Part shown: positions 42,559 to 51,651 of the stretch, one piece after another | How positions within the stretch are numbered: position 1 is the first letter of the stretch | Layout: each line of letters opens with the position of its first letter | Assembly: GCA_900548385.1 (NCBI GenBank) | Contig: URKJ01000005.1 | Location: forward strand, 80,635-144,634 | DNA length: 64,000 bases | Reading direction: 5' to 3' | DNA from: an uncultured bacterium | GTDB taxonomy: Bacteria > Verrucomicrobiota > Lentisphaeria > Victivallales > UBA1829 | Program-made: the position numbers and the translations under genes | Notes under the pieces: model-generated | What the model saw: only the letters and a program-made list of their open reading frames with translations | What the model was told of the DNA's origin: nothing | The model's database searches: none

Positions 42559-44070
42559 TTACGGAGAACTGCAGCCGGGAGCCCTGCTGCTCCGGTTTCG
42601 CCGGAAAGCATTCAGCAGAATGCGTTTTCTGGGGTTGTCATTCGATGGTACAAGGGTGTCGTCCGTCGGTCCGGCGTATTCCAGACTCCAGATTTTTGCT
42701 TCCCGGAATGCGTGATAGGTCCAGTCCCAGCCGGCTTCTTCAAATGCCCGGATGCTGTCTTCCAGATACCGTTCCGCACCGGGTGCGCATGCGCGGGCGG
42801 AGAATTCACCGACATAAATTTTTGCCTGATGTCTCCGCTGAAATTCCCGGACGGGCCGCAGGCGCGCTTTCAATGACTCAAAATCCCAGTTTGCTCCGAG
42901 AAATTTTCCGGGATAAGACGGAAGTGTCTTTCCCGCTTTCCGGTCCTTTTCGGTGAAACGGGTATGCGTGTACACAAACGGATCGTATGAATGGAGCTGA
43001 TAGATGATGTTTTTCAGTTTCAGCGGCGAAAGGTACGGGTAGGTGTACGGGGAACAGAGATGATTGGATTCGATATAGATGGGCGTTTCCGGGTCAATTC
43101 TGCGGATTGCCTCCGCCGCCAGCCGCTGAACTTCCCAGTAACCGAACCGGACGGGCCGTTGTTCGTTGGGTTCATTGATGAGATCATAGCCGTACAATGC
43201 CGGATGTCCCTTGAATTTGGCGGCAATGCGTTCCCAGATCCGGATGAAGAATTGTACCCGTTCCTCATCATCGAAGAGACAGGGATTGTTCCGGGAATTC
43301 GCCGTGCCGGGAACGGTGTGCAGGTCGATGATTATGGCGATGCCGTATTTCCTGCCGAGATCAAGAACGTTCGGGATTACCTTTTCGATTTTTTCGTCGA
43401 TGAATTTCCGATACCGGAGCGGATCGCGTGCGATGGCTTCGGATGTGTTCAGCTGAAGCCGCATCAGATTGACGTTCCAGTCACGCAGGACTTTGAAGTT
43501 TTCCTCGTTTGCCTGATCGGTGATCGGGCTCATTACGCCGCGCCGGAGCGGACGGTTTTTCACGGCGTCGGAGTATTCGCAGAGGTGATCGACATTCTGT
43601 TTCGTGAATTTCACTGAAACTTTGAACGTGCGCAGATCATACTCCATTCTTCCGGAAACATCCTGCATTCCGAAGCGCAGGTATCCGGTTCCGGCATCCG
43701 GTTCAATCATTGCCCCGAATGCGAGTTTCGTATTTCCGAATGAACCGTATCTTCCGTTGCTTTCCGCGTAATGCCGTTTGCCGTCCGGAGTGGTGTAGGA
43801 GAGAATGAACTTCTGCCCGAAATGCCGTTGCGGCGGTTTTGAAATGTTGTCGCCCCGTCCCATGACTTCCCAGACTGCATAGCGGTTGCGGAACGGTTTC
43901 AGATCAACCGTGAACAAGGCTCCGTGTATTCCTTTGGCGGAACCGGTCGGGATTTCGCAGATGACTTTGCCGTCTTTGATCTGCGAATACTCCGACATTT
44001 TGGCTTTTCCGAGCTCAAGAGCGGAGACGTTCAGAACGGAGAGCAAGAAGAGCAGGAACAGATGCTTCAT
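42559..44070 (-). CDS. Secreted GH5-family glycoside hydrolase, copy 2
   Basis: 503 aa from the ATG at 44070 (AAGGAAA upstream; an earlier in-frame start at 44094 overlaps the previous gene). Signal peptide MKHLFLLFLLSVLNVSA, beta-sandwich domain about 20-165, then a (beta/alpha)8 GH5 barrel: RRGVMSP..., LMRLQLN, IIDLHTVPG, acid/base in GYDLINEPN (E300), nucleophile in IYVGEFSA (E422), WDWTYHAFRE near the end. It should cleave a beta-glucan or mannan outside the cytoplasm. Last gene of the LacI-prepilin-GH5-GH5 unit and a close paralogue of the gene just upstream. Confidence 0.88.
   Translation of the reverse strand: MKHLFLLFLLSVLNVSALELGKAKMSEYSQIKDGKVICEIPTGSAKGIHGALFTVDLKPFRNRYAVWEVMGRGDNISKPPQRHFGQKFILSYTTPDGKRHYAESNGRYGSFGNTKLAFGAMIEPDAGTGYLRFGMQDVSGRMEYDLRTFKVSVKFTKQNVDHLCEYSDAVKNRPLRRGVMSPITDQANEENFKVLRDWNVNLMRLQLNTSEAIARDPLRYRKFIDEKIEKVIPNVLDLGRKYGIAIIIDLHTVPGTANSRNNPCLFDDEERVQFFIRIWERIAAKFKGHPALYGYDLINEPNEQRPVRFGYWEVQRLAAEAIRRIDPETPIYIESNHLCSPYTYPYLSPLKLKNIIYQLHSYDPFVYTHTRFTEKDRKAGKTLPSYPGKFLGANWDFESLKARLRPVREFQRRHQAKIYVGEFSARACAPGAERYLEDSIRAFEEAGWDWTYHAFREAKIWSLEYAGPTDDTLVPSNDNPRKRILLNAFRRNRSSRAPGCSSP
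43508..43583. repeat. 76-bp exact repeat shared by the tandem GH5 genes (second copy 45024-45099)
   Basis: The stretch from TTTGCCTGATCGG to TATTCGCAGA is identical in both GH5 genes, 1.5 kb apart, and lies within about 135 bp that differ at only a handful of positions. The rest of the two genes is much less alike. It encodes the segment from KNRPLRRGVMSP to TDQANE. Confidence 0.85.
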
Positions 44071-44074
44071 CGGA

Positions 44075-45607
44075 TTATTTTCCTTTCCTGTCATTGTTTC
44101 GGAATGCGTTCAGCAGGACTTCTTTGCGCGGAGTGGAGGGGACCTGTTTCATGGAATCCAGCGCGGGACCTTCGTGTTCCACGCTCCAGAGAGCGCCTTC
44201 CCGGAATGCGTGGTAGGTCCAGTCCCAGCCGTATTCCTCGAAAACGCGGATGCAGTCCCGCAGATAAGCGTCTGCTCCCGGTGCGCAGGCAAACGCGGAG
44301 AATTCGCCGACATAGATTTTCGCCCGGTGCTTCTTTTCAAACTCCCGGACATACGAAAGTTTTTTCCGGATCTGTACGAGATCCGGTCCCCAGAATGTGC
44401 CGTAGTAGGTTCCGGGATAGATCCGGTATTTTATTTTTCCGGTTTCAAGATCGCGTTTTTTCTGAATAAAATAGTGAGTGTAATCGAACGGTTCGTAGAA
44501 ATGGCACTGATAAATGATGTTTTTCAGTTTCAGCGGGGAAAGGAAATAGAATGCCAGAGGACTGTTCATCATGTTGGATTCGATATAGATGGGCGTTTCC
44601 GGGTCGATTTCCCGGATGGCTTCCGCGGCGCGGCGCTGGAGTTCCAGATAGTCGGTTTTTGCCCGGCGGGTTTGTTTGGGTTCGTTGATGAGGTCGTAAC
44701 CGTACAGTGCGGGATGTCCTTTGAATTTGGCCGCGATCCGCCGCCAGATGTGGAGGAATTCATTCACAGCGGCTTCATTGCCGTAAATGGCGTCGGATTC
44801 TTCCGTCATGCGGGCGCTGCCGGGGACGGTGTGAAGATCAATGATGATCATGACACCGTATTTTTTCCCCAGATCCAGTACGCGGGGAATGACATCGTTG
44901 ATTTTTGTGTCGATGAATTTCCGGTATGCCTGCAAGTCGGTCCGGGCGAGTTCGTCGGAAGTGTTCAGCTGAAGCCGCATCAGATTGACGTTCCAGCTGC
45001 GCAGAACCTTGAAATTTTCCTCATTTGCCTGATCGGTGATCGGGCTCATTACGCCGCGCCGGAGCGGACGGTTTTTCACGGCGTCGGAGTATTCGCAGAT
45101 ATGATCCCGGTTTTCTTTGCGGAACAGACGTTCCATAAGCAGGGAGTCCAGATCGAATTCGACCCGTCCGGTACAATGTTCCAATCGGAGTTCCGCGCGG
45201 CAGGACTCCGCGTGCGGATCCAGCGAGATGGTACCCGGAAGGAGCCCGGATCCGCTTTTCCGGGCTTGGAGAAAACCGCCGCCGAGCCGTTCGTGGCTGT
45301 TATCATCCGCCGGATAGGAGAGACGAAGCCGTATTCCGGCTTTCGGATTGTTCAGATTGCCTGTCAACCTGGCTTTGAAACGGAGTCTTCCGGTCAGCAT
45401 TTCTGCCCGGTATGGTTTCAGATTGAGTCGAAATGTGGGGAATGTGACCGGGGCTTTGCTGTTTTCCGGAAGAGTGAGGATAAGGCGTCTGTTTTCGACG
45501 ACGGCATTGGACCCCGGATTCAGGTCCAGAATTCCCGGCTGGAACGCAGCTGCTGCGGAGAGCAGGGAAAACGGAAGAAGGGCGGTGCTCAGAAAAAACA
45601 GTTTCAT
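44075..45607 (-). CDS. Secreted GH5-family glycoside hydrolase, copy 1
   Basis: 510 aa. Signal peptide MKLFFLSTALLPFSLLSAAA, beta-sandwich about 22-170, GH5 barrel with acid/base in GYDLINEPK (E309), nucleophile in IYVGEFSAF (E435), HLH-type IIDLHTVPGSA and WDWTYHAFREG. 4-bp gap to the second GH5 gene. The barrels are close paralogues but the N-terminal domains differ, so the two may bind different parts of one substrate. 11 bp after the prepilin-like gene. Confidence 0.88.
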   Translation of the reverse strand: MKLFFLSTALLPFSLLSAAAAFQPGILDLNPGSNAVVENRRLILTLPENSKAPVTFPTFRLNLKPYRAEMLTGRLRFKARLTGNLNNPKAGIRLRLSYPADDNSHERLGGGFLQARKSGSGLLPGTISLDPHAESCRAELRLEHCTGRVEFDLDSLLMERLFRKENRDHICEYSDAVKNRPLRRGVMSPITDQANEENFKVLRSWNVNLMRLQLNTSDELARTDLQAYRKFIDTKINDVIPRVLDLGKKYGVMIIIDLHTVPGSARMTEESDAIYGNEAAVNEFLHIWRRIAAKFKGHPALYGYDLINEPKQTRRAKTDYLELQRRAAEAIREIDPETPIYIESNMMNSPLAFYFLSPLKLKNIIYQCHFYEPFDYTHYFIQKKRDLETGKIKYRIYPGTYYGTFWGPDLVQIRKKLSYVREFEKKHRAKIYVGEFSAFACAPGADAYLRDCIRVFEEYGWDWTYHAFREGALWSVEHEGPALDSMKQVPSTPRKEVLLNAFRNNDRKGK

Positions 45608-45618
45608 GTGCGGGTTCC

Positions 45619-46377
45619 TCAGCGTTCAATTTCATGGATGACGGCATCCGCGAACAGATTGTCGTTCCGGAGCTGATAATAACTTTGAGCGGAAACGTGT
45701 CCGTCTGCGGCTGCGACATTGCACCGTTTCGTGTGACGGGTTACGACACCGACGATCTGTTTCGTGCTTGCGCCGTTATTGTTCGGGTAAGCAACGGTCA
45801 CCGGCTGAAAGTCGAATTCCCATGAAGTTGTGTTTATAACCCGCTGGGAATCGGAGAGCATTGCGAACGCGGAGGGACTTGTCGGAATATACAGGCGCCA
45901 TTCATTGCCCAGTACGCGGGCATCGGAGGAGGTCCCGATCTTTTTCGTATCAATGCTGCTTGCCATGGAGAGCCACCAGCCGTTGGAAACGCCGTAGCCG
46001 GTCCCCTTGTTGTCATCTTTCCACCCGGCGGCAGCTCTTTCCGCGGAGGTGAACGGTTTTGCGGGACAACGGGTGTTTTTATAAGTATTGATATATCCGA
46101 GCTTGTAAAGTCTGCTTTTCCATAGTTCCTTATCGCCGGTGTTATCCGGGCAGTTCCATGGGGTGAAGCCGTTGAAGTCGTTGGCATAGGCATGAAAAGT
46201 GAGAGCCAGCTGTTTCAGATTATTGACACAGCTGATCGCCTGCGCCTTGCTCTTGGCGGCATTAAGGGCCGGCAGAAGCATTCCGGATAGAATTGCAATT
46301 ATTGCAATTACGATGAGGAGTTCTATAAGGGTGAAGTTCGTTATGGTGCTCTGCAGTTTTTTACGGGGGATCATCAT
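45619..46377 (-). CDS. Prepilin-like H-x9-DG protein, cassette 1
   Basis: 252 aa. N-terminal type IV pilin helix NFTLIELLIVIAIIAILSG with Glu at +5 but Asn, not Gly, before the Phe. Then the conserved LLPALNAAKSKAQAISCVNNLKQLA helix, a variable globular part, and near the end RHTKRCNVAAADGHV, the H-x9-DG motif of the large prepilin-like families of Planctomycetota and Lentisphaerota. Its start overlaps the LacI regulator stop by 4 bp (ATGA; a second ATG at 46374 is also possible) and AAAGGAG lies upstream. It sits between the regulator and two GH5 enzymes. The role is unknown; membrane-anchored, probably facing outward. Confidence 0.88.
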   Translation of the reverse strand: MMIPRKKLQSTITNFTLIELLIVIAIIAILSGMLLPALNAAKSKAQAISCVNNLKQLALTFHAYANDFNGFTPWNCPDNTGDKELWKSRLYKLGYINTYKNTRCPAKPFTSAERAAAGWKDDNKGTGYGVSNGWWLSMASSIDTKKIGTSSDARVLGNEWRLYIPTSPSAFAMLSDSQRVINTTSWEFDFQPVTVAYPNNNGASTKQIVGVVTRHTKRCNVAAADGHVSAQSYYQLRNDNLFADAVIHEIER

Positions 46378-47390
46378 CTTTCTCCTTTCAGTTTCCGGAC
46401 GGTCGCGCCCGGATGATAATTGAATTTGAACTTATATTCTTTTGTCGTCATGTCGCCGGAAAGCAGGAGCTCGACCGCTTTGGCGGCGCGTGACGGCGTA
46501 TCCATTTCAAAACGGGTTACATCCAGAGGAAATGCATAACGGGGCAGTGCGGATGAGAGTGTGATCAGGGAAATATCCTCCGGAATGCGGAGTCCCAGCT
46601 GTGCGGCTTCATAAAGCAGAATTCGGCACATGCGTTCCTGCGTGCAGAGCCACGCCGTGTGACGGCCTGCTTTCAGCGCTTTTCGCAACTGTGCGGAATC
46701 GTCGAAACAATCGCTGATCACATCTTTGGCAAGATCGAATTCCTGGCAGGCATCCTGAATGCCCGTCAGGAGTGCCCGGATCCGCATAGTATGGACTTCG
46801 TCTATGGATTTAAGTGACTTCAGAACACCGAGTCCGCCGAAAAATCCGATATGGCGGTGTCCGTTTTTCCGCAGCAGCCGGGCGGCATCGTATCCTGCCT
46901 GCCAATGATCAGGATGAAGGATCGGTCCTTCGAAAACGTCGGTTTCTCCGATCCCGACGACCCGTATGCCGTGTTCCAACAGGTCCCGGATATGAGGAGC
47001 AATGAAATTCACCATACCGAGCACGATGACACAGGCAGGTTTCAGGGAGAGGACCCGCTGCAGAAGTTCCGCACTGCTTCCGAGAAGAAAAACCGTATCG
47101 AAGCCGTGTTTCCGCAGTCCTTCCCGGATCGCTGCGGGGACGCTGTTGTCCGACTCATGGTCCAGCAGAGCCGGAGACGAAATGAAAATTGCGCTTTTTC
47201 CGGTGTCACGGATTGAGAGACGCTCTTTGATGTTGTTGCTGCGCCACCCGATCTCTTCAATGTATTGCAGAACTTTCCTGCGGATTTCCGCGCGTACGCC
47301 GGGCTGTCCGTTGATTGCCCGCGACGCGGTGCCGAGTCCGACTCCGCAATTCCTTGCAATATCCTTGATTGTGATCTTTTTCTCTGTCAT
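46374..47390 (-). CDS. LacI-family regulator, cassette 1
   Basis: 338 aa. LacI helix-turn-helix ITIKDIARNCGVGLGTASRAING with hinge, then a sugar-sensing PBP-like domain (AIFISSPALLDHES, HIGFFGGLGVLKSLK, LITLSSALPRYAFPLDVTRFEMD). First gene of its operon. A strong promoter lies in front, flanked by copies of TGGAAAT, so it very likely represses its own transcription and with it the prepilin and GH5 genes. Confidence 0.92.
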   Translation of the reverse strand: MTEKKITIKDIARNCGVGLGTASRAINGQPGVRAEIRRKVLQYIEEIGWRSNNIKERLSIRDTGKSAIFISSPALLDHESDNSVPAAIREGLRKHGFDTVFLLGSSAELLQRVLSLKPACVIVLGMVNFIAPHIRDLLEHGIRVVGIGETDVFEGPILHPDHWQAGYDAARLLRKNGHRHIGFFGGLGVLKSLKSIDEVHTMRIRALLTGIQDACQEFDLAKDVISDCFDDSAQLRKALKAGRHTAWLCTQERMCRILLYEAAQLGLRIPEDISLITLSSALPRYAFPLDVTRFEMDTPSRAAKAVELLLSGDMTTKEYKFKFNYHPGATVRKLKGER

Positions 47391-47411
47391 TTTCCGTCCT
47401 TGACTGATAAC

Positions 47412-47485
47412 TGGAAATGTCCTTCTTTGTTAATTATACAACAAAACCGGAAAAAAGTCAAGAGGTAAAACTGGAAATATTTCCA
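47412..47485 (-). promoter_or_regulatory. Promoter and LacI operators of cassette 1
   Basis: On the minus strand TTGACT (47456-47461) and TATAAT (47433-47438) are exactly 17 bp apart, near consensus. A perfect 14-bp palindrome TGGAAATATTTCCA lies at 47472-47485, just upstream of the -35. A partial copy (TGGAAATGTCC, 47412-47422) lies between the -10 and the start codon. This is the usual arrangement for a LacI-type autorepressor. The remaining 47486-47536 shows nothing clear. Confidence 0.75.
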
Positions 47486-47536
47486 AAAAAAGAAAAATGG
47501 CGCTCTGTCCCTGACGGTTTTTGACTCGCCGGAGGA

Positions 47537-50500
47537 TCATTGGATTATCATATTGCGAATCTCCAGTTCAACGTTTTCCGAGTCTTTCCCCAAAGCCTGA
47601 ACCAGCAGTTCCCCGCGCAGGCGGCACTCCGGACGGAATTTTTTTGTATTAAGGAGGATTCTGTATTTTTGGAATTGCTTTCCACCCGGTAGAGTGAGCC
47701 GGATTTGTTCCGCATGTTTCCAGTCTGAGCATGGAATAACTATTTTGATTTGTAAGGGTTTGGATGCTCCTGCCTCCAGAGTCAGAGAGTGGAACTCCTC
47801 CGGCGATGCACCTTTCCGGAAGAAACAGATGAATCCAGGTCTGGGTGATGAGCCTTTCTTTTCAAACCGGGGAAAACGATAGGAAATTCGCGTCTCGTCG
47901 GATTTAATGTTTCCTTTGTCCGGCAGATGATAAGAACCGATTACGGAAATCCTCACATCTTTGTTCGGAATTCGGACTGGAGAAGCGGAACATTCCTCTC
48001 CCGTGACTGCAAGCAGAATCGGGACCGATCTTTTTGTCGGCAGATAGTCAATGTTCTCTTTGTAATAGGCCCGCGCGGACAGGAAGTCGATGGAGACGAT
48101 TTTTTTCTCCGGATGCGGATTCTCCCATTCAGCGACAAACGTTGTTCCGGAACGCTGGCTGTTGCTCCCTTGAATTCCCAGCTTGGCCTTCGGGAGCCCC
48201 CAGACGAACCACCAGTCAGCGACGTTTTCCTGTCCCGTCATAGGATAATCAATCCGGGAACCATCGGCATAATGGATCCTGTAATAGGCACAAACACTGT
48301 TGTTGCCCCACGCCGTTGTATGCAGGAAAAAAAGACGGGAAAAGAAACCGTCTGTCCGGATTCCCCGGACTGCTTCGGGAAAATAGGGTCTTTCCGTTCC
48401 GCAAAGGACAATGCAGGACTTTCCTCCGTTTCTTTCCGGTGCAATAATTCGGAATGGAACTCCGGCGGCAGTCACCATTCCTGTTTGAACATGGCGGAAA
48501 TCATTGTTGCCCTGGTCGGTCCATCCTCCTTTGCGATCACCGTCCTTCTCATCCCGGAATGAGGTTGTGACGTAAGGTGTGAGTTCAATAACGCGGCATC
48601 TGTTTTTTACGGTTGTATATTCATCATTTCTATTCATGGAAAACGGGAGCGTTTTTGTCCAGAAAGCGCGGGTTTCCAATGCATAGCGGAGCAGATTGAC
48701 ATAAAACGCCGCGGCGGAACTGTCGCAGTCATGCAGTCCGGCTGCGTGCAGTTGGGAAGCAATGATGCGCCCCTTTCCGAGCGAGGATTCCATAATGGCT
48801 GTTCTCAAGTCACGATTCCCGAGTCCGGATACGCCTTTTGCCGCAATCGTATTCGGCGTGAAAGAGATCAGGGAATGAGTCAGCAGAGCACCATTTTTCT
48901 GTTTATTGTTCCATGTATCGAAATTGCGCTGGTCAAGTCCTGCGAATACGGGATGATCCGGCGAAACCAGATCAATGAAACTCATATTGCTGGTGACCAA
49001 ATAGGAACCGTCCGGGAAACGGGTATCCGGATTCTGCTGTTCCAGAATCAGAATGACACCGCCCGTGGTGAGAAAACGTTCCATTTTTGAAGTCATGCTC
49101 AGATTTACCGGTTTTCCGGGAACAAGTTCCGCAGGAACGATTAACGCATCACCGCTGTTCAGAGATTCGGTTGAAGAGACTGTTGTTGCTGTAACCCCGT
49201 GACGCTTCAGAAGATCGCTGGCTGCGGTGACATTTCCGGAATGTCCGGTGTCAAGCAGGAAAACGCGGCGGATCGGATTGATTTTCTGTTTCCGGATAGA
49301 GGCGTCCGCCAGAAAAATATTATAATAGTTCCGGGCGATCTCCTCGCCTTTGCTGTTACGAAGAACCAACCGAAGTTGACGGTGCCCGTTGATTCCTCCT
49401 GGAAGTTTCAGGCGAATCGGCTGTTCATATTTAGAAAAAGAAACGGCTTCCGGGATTCGAAATGAACCGATGGAAACGGTTTGTTCATTCAAATCAGCAA
49501 GTTGCAGTTCCAGTGTCAACCCGCAAACGGTTCGTCCGGAAACGTTTACTACCGCCATGGTCCATTCGGAAGACTCCCCGCCGAACAGGTTCCCCGGAAA
49601 GAGTCCCGTTTCATTGACCAGCATGGGGAAAATCTTTTGTGAAGTTAATGTGATGAAGTCCATATCAGGAGCAGGATTCCATGCAGCATAACCGTTCATT
49701 CTCCCGTCCAGCAGAATTGTGCTGAAAATCCGCGGCATGAATTTTTGCATTCCGTATGCTCCACCCCGTTCGGGATCCAAAGCTGCCGCAAGACCGATGG
49801 AACCGCTGAATCCGATACCCTGTGGTCTGCTCCAGGAGGAAGATGTGGCTTTTTCCGCATATTTCCAGTACGCTTTCCGGTCTCCCGGGCGAAAGGCTCT
49901 GTCTGCTTGAATTCCCCACGAAAAGCCAATGAACTCCCATCCGACCCAGGGGAACGGAAGTTTCTTGTGCCCTGGAGCGTAAATCTCCAGCAGCTTGCGG
50001 TGATAGGCATTCAGTTCTCCGCGCATAGAGGTCCATTGGGCGGCAAGACCGGTATAGCTGTGAGTATCCACCAGATCGGTATCAAGCCGGCGGGAACCGT
50101 AACTGTATATGGTTGCCGAACCGGAATACGCACTGACTGGACGCCCGGAACGGTCAATGCGCCGGACCAGCCGCACCAGTTCACCGAACCGGTCTGCAAT
50201 CGCGGGATCCTGAATATGCGATACCTCGTTTCCCATGCTCCAGAGTACAACGGATGGATGATTGTACGAATTTTCCACAAATTCCGTTACTTCCCGTTCC
50301 ATATAAGGTTTCCATTTTTTATGGTCGATCTGAGCCGTGAAAGCCCAGCCCCATTCAGCGGCGATCAATGTGCCGCATTCATCCGCCAGTTCCAAAACGC
50401 GGTTGCGGATCGGCATGTGTGCCGTTCTGAGAATGAAATACCCCCGGTTCAGAAAACCGAGCAGATACTTTTCCGCAAGCGCATCCAGTTTCTTCGACCA

Positions 50501-51631
50501 GGGAGTATTTTCAAAATGGTGGGAAGAAATATTGGCGGAACACAGAAAAACAGGCTCTCCGTTGAATTCGAACCTGCCATTGCAGATACGGAAATCCCGA
50601 TATCCGAACCGGAAGGATTCCGCATCGATGCTTCTTCCGTCCCGTTCCAAAATGAGAGTGGAAAAATAGAGGTACGGGTTTCCGATTTGCCACGGAACCG
50701 GATTCTCCAAAGCAACTTCAAGGCTTCCGGTATTCCTGCCGGGAGAAAGCGGTTTCTCTTTTGTGAATTCTCCGATTTTCTTTCCCGCTGATTGTCTCAT
50801 GGCGGATGTGACAACATTTCTGAGTCGGACCGTCAAGTGTTTTCCCGTTTGATTTTCGATGATGTAATCCATACGGATCCGCTGGTTTTTCCAGTCCGGA
50901 GTTACAAGGGCTTTTGCAATCCGTAGTTCCGGCTCCAAGGATAGCGTAACATCTCCCGTTATTCCGCCCGCGATCAGCCCCATCCACCATTGTGAACCAT
51001 AAATGTGATATGCCGGACCGGTGCCGAACTGTGGACCATTGTCCGTCAGAATGCGCAGGGTGAGGACATTGCGTCCCGGACGGACAGCATCCGTTGCATC
51101 AATCTCAAAAGACGTATACTGTCCATGGTGGCTGCCGATTCTTTTTCCGTTCAGCCAGAGTTCCACCTCATATGCAACGCGTTCGAACAGGAGGATCAGC
51201 CGTTTGCTTTTCAATTCTTTCGCAGAAAGGCGGAATTCTTTCCGATACCATGCGCGGGCATAGGGTTTTTTTCTGTTCTGAACACGAAATACGTTGAAAA
51301 AGTTTTCCGGAACGGTGATGTCGGAAAATTTGGAGTCATCGAAATCGGGTGCGGCGATTCGCAGTTCTTCCGTATCCGGGGCGGGAATCGGGGCGGCGGA
51401 AGTTTGAACATCGGAAATTTTCCATATTCCGTTTAGAGAATACGTTTTCCGGAATTCTGCCGGACGCAGGGAATCAATTCTGACCTCTGTTGCGGGGATC
51501 ACTTCCGCTTTTCGAATCTGTTTCGGCACAGGGACGAACGGTTTGAATTCCGCGGATGCCGGTACAATATCCGCCATGCCCGGCAGTGTGCTTGACAAAA
51601 GGAGCATAAAGAATGGAATGAAGTTTTTCAT
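47537..51631 (-). CDS. Very large secreted GH2-family glycoside hydrolase
   Basis: 1364 aa. Start chosen at 51631 with GGAG seven bases upstream and signal peptide FIPFFMLLLSSTLPGMA; an upstream ATG overlaps the preceding gene. GH2 order: jelly-roll (about 70-230; RAWYRKEFRLS, ELWLNGKRIGSHHGQYTSFE), Ig-like, then TIM barrel with acid/base VLWSMGNEVSH (E469) and nucleophile WVGWEFIGF (E566). After the barrel come an Ig-like part, a GATase-like domain (about 810-960, RRVFLLDTGHSGNV) and more than 350 residues of beta-rich sequence. It acts outside the cytoplasm on a beta-galactoside, mannoside or glucuronide. End gene of the GntR-prepilin unit, 20 bp after the prepilin gene. Confidence 0.87.
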   Translation of the reverse strand: MKNFIPFFMLLLSSTLPGMADIVPASAEFKPFVPVPKQIRKAEVIPATEVRIDSLRPAEFRKTYSLNGIWKISDVQTSAAPIPAPDTEELRIAAPDFDDSKFSDITVPENFFNVFRVQNRKKPYARAWYRKEFRLSAKELKSKRLILLFERVAYEVELWLNGKRIGSHHGQYTSFEIDATDAVRPGRNVLTLRILTDNGPQFGTGPAYHIYGSQWWMGLIAGGITGDVTLSLEPELRIAKALVTPDWKNQRIRMDYIIENQTGKHLTVRLRNVVTSAMRQSAGKKIGEFTKEKPLSPGRNTGSLEVALENPVPWQIGNPYLYFSTLILERDGRSIDAESFRFGYRDFRICNGRFEFNGEPVFLCSANISSHHFENTPWSKKLDALAEKYLLGFLNRGYFILRTAHMPIRNRVLELADECGTLIAAEWGWAFTAQIDHKKWKPYMEREVTEFVENSYNHPSVVLWSMGNEVSHIQDPAIADRFGELVRLVRRIDRSGRPVSAYSGSATIYSYGSRRLDTDLVDTHSYTGLAAQWTSMRGELNAYHRKLLEIYAPGHKKLPFPWVGWEFIGFSWGIQADRAFRPGDRKAYWKYAEKATSSSWSRPQGIGFSGSIGLAAALDPERGGAYGMQKFMPRIFSTILLDGRMNGYAAWNPAPDMDFITLTSQKIFPMLVNETGLFPGNLFGGESSEWTMAVVNVSGRTVCGLTLELQLADLNEQTVSIGSFRIPEAVSFSKYEQPIRLKLPGGINGHRQLRLVLRNSKGEEIARNYYNIFLADASIRKQKINPIRRVFLLDTGHSGNVTAASDLLKRHGVTATTVSSTESLNSGDALIVPAELVPGKPVNLSMTSKMERFLTTGGVILILEQQNPDTRFPDGSYLVTSNMSFIDLVSPDHPVFAGLDQRNFDTWNNKQKNGALLTHSLISFTPNTIAAKGVSGLGNRDLRTAIMESSLGKGRIIASQLHAAGLHDCDSSAAAFYVNLLRYALETRAFWTKTLPFSMNRNDEYTTVKNRCRVIELTPYVTTSFRDEKDGDRKGGWTDQGNNDFRHVQTGMVTAAGVPFRIIAPERNGGKSCIVLCGTERPYFPEAVRGIRTDGFFSRLFFLHTTAWGNNSVCAYYRIHYADGSRIDYPMTGQENVADWWFVWGLPKAKLGIQGSNSQRSGTTFVAEWENPHPEKKIVSIDFLSARAYYKENIDYLPTKRSVPILLAVTGEECSASPVRIPNKDVRISVIGSYHLPDKGNIKSDETRISYRFPRFEKKGSSPRPGFICFFRKGASPEEFHSLTLEAGASKPLQIKIVIPCSDWKHAEQIRLTLPGGKQFQKYRILLNTKKFRPECRLRGELLVQALGKDSENVELEIRNMIIQ

Positions 51632-51651
51632 TGTTGTTCTCCGGAACGGGG

